From Eukaryota sp. TZLM1-RC (lineage: Eukaryota > Metamonada: BaSk clade): a DNA stretch of 64,000 nucleotides. The position numbers and the translations under genes are program-made. Location: the NCBI GenBank assembly GCA_040285825.1, contig JAUPSS010000004.1, positions 5,153,658-5,217,657 of the forward strand, in the 5' to 3' direction. Under the pieces are notes generated by a model that was not told the origin of the DNA, searched no databases, and saw only the letters and a program-made list of their open reading frames with translations. Shown here in pieces: positions 1 through 10,855 of this stretch (positions are counted from its first letter, which is position 1; every line of letters starts with the position of its first letter).

Positions 1-2
1 AC

Positions 3-725
3 ATCCCCATTAACCAATTATTATCAAAAGAAAAATGTATTTGTTCGAATTCACCTCAACTCACTTTGCGCCATGCTCTAATTTGCTCTAAATTGATAAC
101 TTATCGTTCTTCATTACATGATGCTGTTAGAGACACTGTTTTCAATATGGCACAAACTGCAAGGATATCGTGTATCAAAGAGCCCCTGCTGAAAGAAACA
201 CTTTCTCTGAATAATTTTGGTTCTGATGATAGAGGTGATGTATACTGTGATTGGATTGATAATTCTGAAGCTATTGTTGACTTTGTCTCATGTAATGTTG
301 CAAACGATACTTTGGTTCACAGAAGGAAACTTAATCCTGTGGCTGCTCTGGATTTTAAAGCAAAAGAAAAACATAGAAAATATGATAAAGAAATTGAAGA
401 TGCAAATATCGATAGAAATACACAGCTGGTTTTTATTGCTTTTCCATTTTCGATAAATGGAAGATTATCAGTTGAAGCAGAAACTTTTTTGGATGACTTC
501 CAAAAAATGGTTAAAGAAAAAACAATGAAAAGATTTGATATTTTTTTATGGCGTTCACGGATTCAATTTGCCATTATTAATAGATTACCGCGGTTTTTCA
601 ATCGAATTAGAGAAGCTTTAGCTAGACAGCAAGCAAATCAAGATTTTGTAGAGGAAATCTTGGTTTAATGATAGTCGTCCCATTAGTTATGATTTAATTT
701 AATCAAGTGTGCAAATTCAATAAAT
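3..725 (+). mobile_element. 3' end of a restriction-like-endonuclease non-LTR retrotransposon (copy R1, cut by window edge)
   Basis: An open frame runs from the window edge to a stop at 666-668. It starts with a CxC..H..C zinc motif (KCIC, then RHALIC), followed by ITYRS and a nuclease-like core: RGDV, then AIVDFVS about 15 residues on, then KEKHRKYDKE. Restriction-like endonucleases of R2/CRE-type retrotransposons have this order (zinc motif, then R-PD..D/E and a downstream K). No start codon belongs to this piece; the reverse transcriptase would lie left of the window. The 3' non-coding tail ends near CAATAAAT, where similarity to the inverted copy at 2412 stops. The frame has no stops, so this is probably a young copy, but I cannot tell whether the whole element is intact. 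Confidence 0.75.
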
Positions 726-770
726 TAATACAACATCCACTTCATCTTTTTAACAATTGTCTTATTTCCC

Positions 771-1793
771 ATGAGTAAGTACGTTAAAGTCTTTTTTGCC
801 GACGGCGCTAGCAAAACCGTTTCCATTCAGCGCTCCACAACAGCTCAACAGCTGGTGGATTCTTTAGTGGAAAAACTTGGTCTCAAGTTCGAACCTGAAA
901 CTTTTGCCCTCTTCGAAAGCCGTGGTGATGTCGAGCGTTGTATTCACAAGGACGATATCCCGTTTGAAATATTATCTGTCTGGGGCAACGACAAAACTGC
1001 CAAGTTTTTATTGAAGAAGCGTTATTTTATGCGACCAGATATCACCCCTGATGAAGAAGCCGACCTTCACATGCTATACATCCAAGCCAGAGCTGATGTT
1101 CTTTCCGGGGACTTGAATGTCACCGAACAAGATGTCACATATCTTGCCGGACTTCATTGCCAGGTTTCCTTTTCAGACCATCAACCTGAGCGCCATTGCT
1201 CTGGTTTTCTTACCCGTGCCATCCATGATTACGTTCCTACCTCTATATTCAAACAGAACGACGCTCGTCGCTGGGAAGAACTAATTTTCGAAGAACATGG
1301 CAAACTCAAAGGTGAATGCGCTCTCGAATGCATGAAGAAATATCTTGAGAAGTGCCGGTCTTATACTGCTTATGGCCATATTCTCTTCCCAGTCAAATGG
1401 TCATCCGAAGGGTCTCGCCGTGTCAATCTCCGTGCTGTTGTCGCTGTAGGTATTGGTGGAATATCTATTCTCCGTATACCAAGCAAGGAAGTAATTGGAA
1501 CTCATCCCTTCAATGATATTCTCTCGTGGGGTTGCTCTGCCACCACTTTTGCTTTCACTGTAGGAGATCCTGAAACCATTAACGCTGGAATTGCTGAACA
1601 ACGCAAATTTACTTTTGAAACACGTAGAGGAAATGAAATCACTAGTGCTGTTCAAGGATATGTTGATCTTCTCATTGTACAAATGTCACGTGATGACCAA
1701 GAATTTAATGAAGCTAGACAATCAGCAGTTGCAGCCAAAAAGGAGGTTAAGGAAGCCGCTTTTGAAGAAGATAATGAAACTGTCGATAATTAA
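771..1793 (+). CDS. FERM-domain protein (talin/band 4.1-like head)
   Basis: A 340-residue protein that is almost entirely a FERM module, which links membranes or receptor tails to actin. A ubiquitin-like F1 lobe covers about residues 1-85 (MSKYVKVFFADG, TAQQLVDSL). The helical F2 lobe covers about 90-200 and contains IQARADVLSGDL, LAGLHCQVSF and an AYGHILFPVK end typical of F2. The PH/PTB-like F3 lobe covers about 205-310 (VAVGIGGISIL, FNDILSWG). A charged tail of about 30 residues (KKEVKEAAFEEDNE) follows. No rod, myosin motor or ERM actin-binding tail is seen, so this is a stand-alone FERM head. The ATG at 771 gives a complete F1 lobe. TAATAAA lies just after the stop as a possible polyadenylation signal. 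Inverted retrotransposon copies flank the gene. Confidence 0.85.
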   Translation: MSKYVKVFFADGASKTVSIQRSTTAQQLVDSLVEKLGLKFEPETFALFESRGDVERCIHKDDIPFEILSVWGNDKTAKFLLKKRYFMRPDITPDEEADLHMLYIQARADVLSGDLNVTEQDVTYLAGLHCQVSFSDHQPERHCSGFLTRAIHDYVPTSIFKQNDARRWEELIFEEHGKLKGECALECMKKYLEKCRSYTAYGHILFPVKWSSEGSRRVNLRAVVAVGIGGISILRIPSKEVIGTHPFNDILSWGCSATTFAFTVGDPETINAGIAEQRKFTFETRRGNEITSAVQGYVDLLIVQMSRDDQEFNEARQSAVAAKKEVKEAAFEEDNETVDN

Positions 1794-2411
1794 CTGTTTT
1801 TGTAATAAATTTGTAGATTCCATAAGTCAATAGTTAGAAGTTAAACAGTTGAACTTGGTTAATATTATATTTCAACATGATATCCATTATTGATGACTAG
1901 ATTAACGCTATGAAACTTTGTCTTCTGGGGAAGATATGACAAATTTGCAAAGAATTTTGAAAAATAGACGGGTTTTTCTTATTTTGGGGTTTTCAAAAAA
2001 AAATTTGTGTCAAGTTACAAACCATTTGCCCTCTTTCTTTCACCGTTTTTCACCATTGCTGAATTGCTAAATGGATTGGTAATACTAATGTGTATAGCGG
2101 AACTTCAATCAAAAATACAACTTTTCTTGTGTTTACATCACCTTGAATCATGAACACTGCAACTCAACATTGAAAACAAATTCTCATTTTAATTTCGTGT
2201 TTGCAAAACTGGTTATTTCTAAAAAGCAAATCACATTTTGAATTGTGTACGACACTCATTCTCGAACTCACACTTATCGTATTTATGTTTGTCAACAGCC
2301 TACTTTTTAACTTTGAGCAATCTGTTATTCTTAAGATCATGAATTTCTCAAAGGCTATGCAATTGGCCAAATTTGTTGTGTCTCAAAATTTAATAAATTT
2401 ATAATACATGT
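1794..2411. other. Intergenic, no gene seen
   Basis: AT-rich spacer between the FERM gene and the 3' end of the minus-strand retrotransposon. Only short overlapping ORFs of about 67 codons occur, on both strands, with low-complexity composition. I see no RNA gene. Confidence 0.6.
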
Positions 2412-4385
2412 ATTTATTGAATTTGCACACTTAATTAAATTAACTCATAACTAATGGGACGACTATCATTGAACCAAGATTTCCTCTACAAAATCTTGAT
2501 CTGCTTGCTGTCTAGCTAAAGCTTCTCTTATTCTTTTGAAAAACCGAGGTAATCTATTAATAAGGGCAAATTGAATCCGTGAACGCCATAAAAAAATATC
2601 AAATCTTTTCATTGTTTTTCCTTGAACCATTTTTTGGAAGTCATTCAAAAAAGTTTCTGCTTCAACTGATAATCTTCCGTTTATCGAAAATGGGAAAGCA
2701 ATAAAAACTAGCTGTGTGTTTCTATCAGCATTAGCCTCTTCAATTACTTTATCATATTTTCTATGTTTTTCTTTTGCTTTAAAATCAAGAGCAGTCACAG
2801 GATTAAGTTTTCTTCTGTGAACCAAAGTATCATTTGCAACATTACAAGAGACAAAGTCAACGATAGCTTCAGAATTATCAATCCAATCACAGTATACATC
2901 ACCTCTATCATCAGAACCAAAATTTTCCAGAGAAAGTGTTTCCTTCAGCAGGGGCTCTTTGATACACGATATTCTTGCAGTTTGTGCCATATTGAAAACA
3001 GTGTCTCTAACAGCATCATGTAATGAAGAACGATAAGTTATCAATTTAGATCAATTCAGAGCATGGCGCAAAGTGAGTTAAGGTGAATTCGAACAAATAC
3101 ATTTTTCTTTTGATAATAATTGATTAATGGGGATATTCAAATATAATCTCATTTTTGTTACAAATGCTTCATTAGTGGCATACAATCCAAATCTTCGTGG
3201 TACAATGGTTACAAAAAGTGAAGAATCTGATAACTTACTTTCACAAACACCCTTTTCCAATAACAATGAGTGAAGATCTTGATTTAAAACAGCCGAGCTG
3301 CATATATTATTATAAAGATCATTTTCATACATTCCAGTCAATCGTTTCTGTGATGTTCGAAGAGTGTACTTCAAATTTAAAACATACTTTTCTGGAATAT
3401 TGCCATTGAATGATTGGGGAAAGCATCGACCTCATTTTTCTGCATCAATTTTTGAAATTTCTCCATTTAATGCAAAAACAGTGGAACTTTGCGTTGCCAT
3501 CAATAAATCTTCCCAATATGCAAATCTTTCGGAAAACTCAAAGATTGCATTTCTGCATCCACCAACAAAAGCATACGAGGTAAGAATAGAAGCCTTCATT
3601 CACCCTAAACCACCATAATGTGGACTAAAGTAAGCATGGTCTGGAATTTGGAACATTTTACATCCCAGTAATTGTGACAGAACATTTGCACGTAATTCAT
3701 TAAACTTCTGAGCCAAAGACCTAGTGACAAAAGGATTTGTAGATCGAAATATATGATTGAGATTGGAACTAAAACACAGTCTTATAATGGTAAATTTGAT
3801 GTGTTTATGTATATCTAAATTCATCATTCGGTCAATTTTGTCAGAAATTTAGTTCAATTTTTCAAACAATTTTTTTGGTAATTTCATCATTATTTCCTAA
3901 AAACGAACCCAAATGACGAATAGCATTAATTGAATATAATTTGGCTTGAATTTCAATTCCATCAATTATTGTGGAAATTGGAGAATTCGATAACAAAACA
4001 CATTTAAGTAAATTAAGTCGGAGACCAATTTTGGTAAATAATTCTTTGAAACATACAGTTGCTTGTTTCACAATATTTAAATCACCAATAAGCACAACAT
4101 CATCCATATATGCAATCATTTTTAGCGAAGGAAACATCTCTTGAATTTGCAATAAAATAGGATGAATGTCCAAACAAAACAAAAGAGGTCCTAACGGATC
4201 TCCTTACTTTACACCACTTGATGAACTCAAAATGCTATCACCAAAATGTAAAGTAGAATATGTGCAATATGTTGATTGAAAATACGGCATTAATTCCGGC
4301 ATATATTGCAATAGAGCACCATGGATACTGCGACGACTGAGTGAATTGAATGCATAAATTTTGAATTTATCGAATTGAAAATTGG
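2412..4385 (-). mobile_element. Degenerate RLE non-LTR retrotransposon (copy R2) with reverse transcriptase and endonuclease
   Basis: Read on the minus strand, the element contains RT motif A remnant (FNSLSRRS, near 4340), motif B (SSGVK then a stop, then GDPLGPLLF, near 4200), and the YMDD box (AYMDDVVLIG, near 4100). Downstream come a conserved thumb/linker region (RLCFSSNLNHIFRST, about 3790), the CxC..H..C zinc motif (KCIC, about 3100) and the nuclease core RGDV..VDFVS..KHRKYDK (about 2850). Several frameshifts and at least one stop separate these blocks, so the copy is dead. Its last ~700 bp are an inverted near-duplicate of 1-725. The 5' end near 4385 is a truncation inside the RT fingers/palm. 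Confidence 0.85.
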
Positions 4386-4547
4386 CTCATTGGGGCTAAA
4401 AATAATAAAATAATATGGTTACAATAAGTCAACAGGAAAAGACATCAGGGACAAACTAGAAGAGATGTCTAAATTTTGTTTTTATGTGATAGAAGTAAAA
4501 ACCACAATGGGGAAAATCGCAATATTTACTAACTGACGACTCTCCCA

Positions 4548-5126
4548 ATGCAGCATTATCAACAGAACTTCATCAAGGGCATTGATCTTATCCAAAGCTC
4601 TTTCAATCATCTTACGGATTCTTTCTCTGATCAGAATTCTAAACTGCAAGAAGAAAATCAAGCACTACGAAATCGGATCGCCGATTTAGAGAAAGAGCTC
4701 AGTGTATATCAACACAAATACAGTACACTTCGTACCAAAATTGCACAGCTTTCTGATGAAAAGGTGGATGACGATCGTTACCGCGAATCACATTTGTCAC
4801 CCACATTTTCTACACAGCCTCTGAACGAGTTACAAGGCTTACTTGCTCAAGATGTTGTTCGAGAATCAGGCATAGGAATGCGGACAAGTCCAACAGCTAG
4901 TCCATATCGATATCCACAAACTGGTGATCAAGTTGATCCTAAACGATTTTACAAAGATGTCAAGGAAGTGCTTTCTCGTGATCAATTCACAAAGTTTGCT
5001 AGTGCTATCCGCTCCTATAATAACCAAGAACTTACTGGAACGGAAATTCTTGATATAATTCAGGCTCTCAACTTACCATCAGTACTGTACCAACAGTTTG
5101 TCAGGTTACTTGCTCAAACCCGGTAA
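4548..5126 (+). CDS. Coiled-coil protein with C-terminal helical domain, function unknown
   Basis: A 192-residue protein. Residues about 25-70 form a coiled coil (DQNSKLQEENQALRNR, ADLEKELSVYQ). A disordered Ser/Pro-rich linker follows (TSPTASPYRYPQ), then a compact helical tail from about 125 (FYKDVKEVLSRDQFTKFASA, ALNLPSVLYQQFVRLL). A coiled coil plus a tail of the type LS..QF..F...I...N recalls the plant At4g15545-like proteins of unknown function; that comparison is from memory of the layout, not an alignment. The gene sits 245 bp upstream of RPS7 on the same strand. The ATG at 4548 is the first in frame and directly precedes the coiled coil. Confidence 0.75.
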   Translation: MQHYQQNFIKGIDLIQSSFNHLTDSFSDQNSKLQEENQALRNRIADLEKELSVYQHKYSTLRTKIAQLSDEKVDDDRYRESHLSPTFSTQPLNELQGLLAQDVVRESGIGMRTSPTASPYRYPQTGDQVDPKRFYKDVKEVLSRDQFTKFASAIRSYNNQELTGTEILDIIQALNLPSVLYQQFVRLLAQTR

Positions 5127-5370
5127 TCCCCATTTTGCATAAATTTTTTGTAATTTTTTGGTGTTTTACAATATACAATTGCTAAACAATTTGTTTTTCA
5201 ACATTGAAAAACATCCACTCTTTACATGAAACAGATGAAATAAACATACTATTCCGAAGCTGTTTGTTTCAAAAACCAACATTTTGTCAGCACTAGGGAC
5301 ATGCGAATTGAAGTAGAAGCATGGATTTTTCGAAAGGAAAAGCAAATGGAATCTCTTTCTTTCGGACCTC

Positions 5371-5963
5371 ATGTTCACCAACAAGCTCAAGCCTTGGGAT
5401 AACCACACCCCAACCGAACTCGAACAGTCAGTTGCCTCTGCTCTTTTCGAGATTGAAACTAACAATCAAGATTTGGGTAGCCATCTCAAGAACTGTTATA
5501 TCACGTCTGTCCGTGAAGTTGAAGTCGAAGATGGCAGAAAGGCCATTGTTATGTTCGTTCCAGTTCCTCAGTTACGTGCCTTCCAGCGAATTCACACTCG
5601 CTTGGTTGACGAACTTGAGAAGAAGTTCTCTGGAAGCAGTGTTTTCATCGTTGCCCAACGTAGAATTTTACCAAAGCCCAAGAAGAACAACCGCCAGAAG
5701 CTCCAAAAGCGTCCACGATCCCGCACCCTCACTTCCGTTCGTCAAGCCACTTTGGACGATTTAGGTATGCTATTTGGAGTCACTTTCTCACCATAGTTTT
5801 CCCTACAGCTGTCTCTGGAAAGCGCATCCGTCACCGTATGGATGGAACTCAATTGCAGAAGGTCTTCCTTGCTGGAGATGTTTCCGAACTCAGATGCGAA
5901 ACCTTCCCCAAAGTCTACAAAGCATTAACTGGTGTCGCTTCCGAATTCTCCCTCCAAAACTAA
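5371..5963 (+). CDS. RPS7: 40S ribosomal protein eS7, two exons
   Basis: Small-subunit ribosomal protein eS7. Exon 1 is 5371-5764 and exon 2 is 5809-5963; spliced length is 182 residues, close to the usual ~190. Family signatures in order: MF start, EVEDGRKAIVMFVPVPQL, KFSGSSVFIVAQRRILPKP, QKRPRSRTLTSVRQATLDDL, then in exon 2 VSGKRIRHRMDG and ETFPKVYKALTG. Without splicing, the frame stops at 5796 and loses the conserved GKRIR tail, so the intron is required. The splice falls in phase 1, inside an Ala codon. Codon use is richer in C-ending codons than in the neighbours, as expected for a highly expressed gene. Confidence 0.97.
5765..5808 (+). other. 44-nt spliceosomal intron in RPS7
   Basis: Starts GTATGC and ends CCCTACAG. 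Removing it joins a phase-1 codon and restores the conserved eS7 C-terminus. Confidence 0.93.
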
Positions 5964-7876
5964 GATATTTGAAACAAGATTAGTAAACGTCGGTTACTTT
6001 CGCGGTGTTCTTTCATGGAAGTCATTGACAATTTTTTAGACTTTTTGTAATAGAGACGCTTCATAAAAATGTGTGCCACGTCTGCTTTTCTAGGTAATAT
6101 TGTATCCTTTCAAATTGTTTAAATCATGTTCTGGTGTATTCAGGAAATCAAAAAACAGGTGCTTATTCAGAAATAGGGTTTGAGTTTTCCTTGTTAAATA
6201 CAGTATGTTGAATTACACAATATGGAGCACCAAGTAATCAACATAATCTTGAAGTAAGTTGTCCCTTCCCACACCTAAATGACAAAACCAGAATATTGTT
6301 GGAACAATATAGAGATATAACGTAATTATAATAATAAATAATATAATGCAGAGTTATAGAGTAACTGTTTATGTCTCTGGGCCTAATGACCTATGTGCTG
6401 TTTAAAAACAAATTCGTTCAACTTCGACACATGTTGCTGTTATCAATGAAAAGTTCATCTAATTCTTTTCAGCTCCACAATTGTCTATCCGTCATATGAT
6501 ATAGCTTACATATAGTATTTCTTCCAATTGTACTGCTTTTCTCTCAATATTGGTATCCACAGAGATGTGACACATCAACTTGGTTTCTCAAATTTCGACA
6601 AAAATTGTCGTAAGGAAGCAGATGTAAACAGAATCATTTGGTTAACTATTAATCAAGTGAAGTGGACAAATCGAATTGATACACAATAAAATGTGGCCCA
6701 ATTAGTAAATACTATTACAGTCCAATTTTGAAATAATTATTCGAAACTTATTAAAATTGTAAAAAGCAGTAGAAAACAGATGTATATCGTAGATTTAAAT
6801 TTGTAATGGAATTAAGAAAGTAAATTTTTCAATAAATTGCAAATGGGGAATTGAATTCTACAATTCATGTTGCATTCATGTTACAATTATTGAATTACTG
6901 ATCCAATAATCAATAGTCTTGGCCATAACGTTCAACATTTTTGCATCGAAAGCACAAATTTGGAAACAAATTATTCTGATACGTCTAGCCAAACAATTTG
7001 CCCAAACCATGATTAAAAGGATTTTTCTAAAAGCAGATTGCAATCATCCCTCAATATGGAACAGTCCGAAATGGTTCTAGAATGTATAAATGATGATGTC
7101 AATGGTGGATCAACGACATTTAACTGGAAACATGTTCCATTCTGTATTCTATTGGAATTTTTTGGAAAAATGTCCGCAACCCTTTATTATAAAAAAAATT
7201 AAATAAGCTGTTGCTTCAACCTTATCATTGGTAATGGGATTTCGATTACTTCTTGTAAGAAATGTACTTGAGATTGCTCCTTCAACAAAATTTCAAAATT
7301 TCACGTTTTTCCAAGTTAGCTTTTTTTATTCAGTGAGATCAATTACATGACGAAAGCAAACGGATAATTTGCGTAGATTTTTTTAAAATTCTTTCAATTA
7401 ACTTATTATTATACATTTACCACAACTTTTTTCCAATGAGATCAATCATTAAAAACGAAAGAGCGCTTTGATTAACCATTTAATTTGGTTTTGATGCAGT
7501 CAGTGTTTTGGTAGAAGTTGGGATCCTGAGTAACTAATGCAGCATTAGGTTTATTTTGTATATTTTGCCAACAACTTCAAAAGGTACAATTTTTAGGCAA
7601 GCAAAGTCTAAAACAATTATTTCAATTATTTTTGTAGTCACAACAATAAGATTGAAACATTAAAACTATCAATAGGCAAATAAGCTTTCATTCGATTTAT
7701 GTAAGTCACTTTTAAAAAACCTACCCTATTCAATAGTGGTTTAAATACACCCACTACAAGACCTACTTCTCTGTTTTACCTCATTATTGGTGTGTTGTCT
7801 GTTTTTACATATATTCATGTTATTAAAACATCAAACAAAACCTTTAATGTTGTGCAAATCAACTAATCAATATAGA
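5964..7876. other. Long AT-rich intergenic region, no gene seen
   Basis: About 1.9 kb between RPS7 and the convergent epimerase gene. No frame over 60 codons looks coding, and no RT, Fanzor or transposase motif, tRNA or tandem repeat was recognised. It may hold decayed mobile DNA, but nothing supports a specific call. Confidence 0.55.
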
Positions 7877-8809
7877 TCAATTCTCAGCCTTTAGTTCGGT
7901 TAAAAACCACTGATATGTCCTATCCAATCCTTCTGACAACGTGAACTTGGGGTTCCACTTTAAAGTCCTTCTCACAAAGCTACTATCTGACAATGAATGT
8001 TTGATATCTCCAGGTCTTTCAGGATGATATTCCACCTTGCTCGATGCTTGTGAGATATCTATGCATAGACGAGCTAGGTCATTCACAGTGGTGACGGTTT
8101 CTGTTCCTATGTTGAACACATTAAAGCTTTCGAGGGAACTAGTGATGTATAGAAACAATGCATAGCTTAGGTCCTCTACAAAGACAAAGTCTCTGCTTTG
8201 TTCACCATCGCCAAAAATTTTGACAGGTTCATTCTTGGACACAAAGTCGAAAAACTTACTAATAACTCCCGAATATGGATTGGAAGGATGTTGACGAGGA
8301 CCATATACATTGAAGAACCTGAAACAACTGCAATTCAGACCCTTTTGATGGAATTCTTTGTGTAGGAATTCCATGTTTAGCTTGGTCTCTGCATATGGTG
8401 AGATGGGAGCAGTGTTATACTCTTCTTTGATTGGCAGTGTTTGAATGTCACCATACACTGCAGCAGAAGAGGCACTCGCTACCTTTTCAATTTTGTTGTC
8501 CAGAGCCCATTGTAAAACGTTACGGCTACCTTGTACATTAATAAATTCATATTTCTCAGGATTGGTCATGGATTCGCTTACTGATATAGCAGCAGCAAGA
8601 TGAATAACATGAGAAATATCAGAAGGAAGACTACTGAGATCTTCTGGGCGAGTAATGTCTCCAATAATGGTTTCTACTAATGGATGGCTATAGAAATTGT
8701 TCCCTGATGATTGGTCGTCAAAGACAACAACATTGTGGTCATTAGCAGCAAGAAGTCTGACAACACAACTACCGATAAAGCCTAGGCCTCCAGTAACGAG
8801 TACTTTCAT
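7877..8809 (-). CDS. NAD-dependent nucleotide-sugar epimerase/dehydratase (UDP-glucose 4-epimerase-like)
   Basis: A 310-residue extended short-chain dehydrogenase. The Rossmann NAD loop is GGLGFIG (residues 7-13) and the acidic ribose-binding end of strand 2 is FDDQSSG. The catalytic triad is Ser in SSAAVYG (about 114-115), Tyr139 and Lys143 (YAETK). FRFFNVYGPRQ, FGDGEQSRDFVFVEDL and RPGDIKHSLSD are hallmark stretches of bacterial/archaeal UDP-glucose or UDP-GlcNAc 4-epimerases and related nucleotide-sugar dehydratases. The enzyme probably interconverts UDP-hexoses in the cytosol for glycan synthesis; the exact sugar cannot be read from sequence. It is slightly shorter than eukaryotic GALE (about 340) and resembles the prokaryotic class, suggesting transfer from a prokaryote. 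It ends in TGA, so TGA is a stop here. Confidence 0.9.
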   Translation of the reverse strand: MKVLVTGGLGFIGSCVVRLLAANDHNVVVFDDQSSGNNFYSHPLVETIIGDITRPEDLSSLPSDISHVIHLAAAISVSESMTNPEKYEFINVQGSRNVLQWALDNKIEKVASASSAAVYGDIQTLPIKEEYNTAPISPYAETKLNMEFLHKEFHQKGLNCSCFRFFNVYGPRQHPSNPYSGVISKFFDFVSKNEPVKIFGDGEQSRDFVFVEDLSYALFLYITSSLESFNVFNIGTETVTTVNDLARLCIDISQASSKVEYHPERPGDIKHSLSDSSFVRRTLKWNPKFTLSEGLDRTYQWFLTELKAEN

Positions 8810-9131
8810 TGGAATTGGTTTAGCTTAGAAATTGCATTTAATGAAATTAGATCGCAGGTATCTCTATCCAACTCGAACTCCAATGAGAAACCTCAACCCA
8901 ACCTGACTGGAAATCCCTTTTGGAAAAACAATGGATTGCATTTTCAAGAATTCATGCAAACATTAAAACATTAAACATTCATCCAATATTTTCAGCTACA
9001 AGAAAAGTAGCTTTTATCCAAGATTGTTGCAACATTGTTTAACTCAAATATGAACGATTGCTCACAGCCATTATTTAGATAGTTTATTAGTTTATAGTCA
9101 ACAGCTGATGCCAAATCATCAGTGATTCATC
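8810..9131. other. Intergenic, no gene seen
   Basis: Upstream region of the epimerase. It ends with AGTGATTCATC at 9121-9131, which matches 10845-10855 on the far side of the retrotransposon and is probably its target-site duplication. Confidence 0.55.
9121..9131. repeat. Target-site duplication of R3, copy 1
   Basis: AGTGATTCATC. It lies directly beyond the retrotransposon's A-rich 3' end and is repeated at 10845-10855. Confidence 0.7.
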
Positions 9132-10844
9132 TTTTTTTTAAATGAGGGAGATTAATTTATTTTTTTTTTAAAAAAAACTGGAATATTTATTGAGATAAAA
9201 ATAACCATCTAGAATTCAATATCCTCCAAACAAGCGTCACTATTACTGAACCTACTCACAGCATTACGTTCATATTCTATACCAATAGCTAAAAGTGCCT
9301 TTGAAATCATTGTTGGAATAGACTTGAAAATGCAAAAAACAATTCCATTTAACCAGAAAGTGGAGTTCATTGTTTTACCAGACCTATTCAGTAATACTTT
9401 TTTATATTTTCCAAAAAATGCAGGCCTGAAGGTCCAATATTGCCAAAAAGAGAAATTGCAAACGGCACAAACTGATATTTCACATGTTCCACTCTACCTA
9501 ACTGTGCCAAAAGTTCTTCATATTTTTTTATCTTCTTTTTTTCGGCGTTAGATAACGGCGAGTCAGCGGAATACACTAAACGAGCAGCAGAATTTTTGCA
9601 AACCTCCACTGAGACAACGTCTACAACATTGAGAACACCATCGATCCCTGGAGCTACTAAATCTGCCCTTCTTTTACCAAAGGAATCATCAGTTTGATCT
9701 GAAGACAGCTTACGTACTAGTGGCTCGATAAATGCCTCTATATTGAAACTTTTGCACATGGCATATAATTGATCACGAACTGAGTCATGAACAAGTGAGC
9801 GATAAGTTATAAAATACTTACAGTTTAAAATATGGGAAAGCGTAACAACACTCTTGCAGCGACAAATTAAATCATTTGGCAATGAACAAGGCCATAGAAA
9901 ACATCTCAATCTCATTGCAGTGGTCCATTGGTGATCATTAAGTAGAAGCCCGTAAATGTTGGGAATTTGGGAGATTAAGCAACTTGAGCAACTGTCTTCA
10001 AGATCAATCAAAAAGTTTGCAAAAACGGGATTTTTTTCCTTAGCCAAGCTAAGACGTACAATATAATCCAAGTTTTCTAAAACTTTCAAAAATTTTTTCT
10101 GCAATTTTGCAAAAGTCAATGGTAAGAAGAGCAAGCTTCTTGAAGGAAGTTCCACAATATCAGAGGGGAAACATTTAGCCCAAATATTGGGTGAAAGAGT
10201 TTCAATTTCCTGTTGCAAAGAAATAAGATAGGAGCTGCCACAATTTTCAATGAGATGAATTTTTTCAGGAAAACGATTCACAAATTTATAAATAAAATTC
10301 TTTCCACCTCCAATAAAGGCAGCTTTACAAAGGTAGCTTGACTTATGAAAATCAACACCACCAAAATTTGTACCACAAAAAATGTGGCTTCGTAACTGAG
10401 ATGCATCAATTTCCAATAATTTTGCCAAAAAATTAGTTCTTTGTTCATTAAAAATGCGACAGAACTCCAAGGAAATTGATGGTGATGTTGATCTCAAAAT
10501 ATGAGTAAATTTTCCAGAATAACAGATTTTGAGGAAAAAGAATTTCAAATGTTTCTCAATATTTAAATTTTCTATTGATTCTAATTCATTTCCAAATTGA
10601 GTCAACAGAGTCGAAAGTTGGCTTTTGACTTCATCAATATTTCCGAGATAACAACCCAAAAAACGAAAACCAGACTGATCATAATTGATAAAGGGGACAT
10701 TGACATCATTAATGAAAAAATCAATTGGTTCATGGCCAATAATCAAACATTTGGAGATATTCAATGAGAGACCAATATCTTCATAACGCTGTTGAATAAA
10801 ATTTGCTATTTGTTTCAGAATTGTAATAGGAGCAATTACTGATT
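9132..10844 (-). mobile_element. 5'-truncated RLE non-LTR retrotransposon (copy R3) with target-site duplication
   Basis: The minus-strand frame is open from the 5' truncation (about 10844) to 9388. It opens in the RT just past the YMDD box (NISKCLIIG), then FLGCYLGN (RT thumb), KHLKFFFLKICYSGKFTHIL, IFCGTNFGGVDFHKS, LLLNDHQWTTAMRLRCFLWP, the zinc motif CRCKSVVTLSHILNC, and the nuclease core GKRRADLVAPG..VVDVVS..KKKIKKYEELL. Near 9388 the frame is lost, but the conserved end (VSRFSNSDACLEDIEF-like) continues in a shifted frame to about 9210. The 3' end finishes in a short A run and AGTGATTCATC occurs at both flanks, as expected for target-primed insertion. Cannot be autonomous without the RT palm. 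Confidence 0.88.
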
Positions 10845-10855
10845 AGTGATTCATC
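10845..10855. repeat. Target-site duplication of R3, copy 2
   Basis: AGTGATTCATC at the truncated 5' end of the element, in the same orientation as 9121-9131. Confidence 0.7.

Noticed and set aside
5321-5764. 147-codon ORF overlapping RPS7
   Set aside because: It is the +1 shadow of eS7 with no sensible start or motif.
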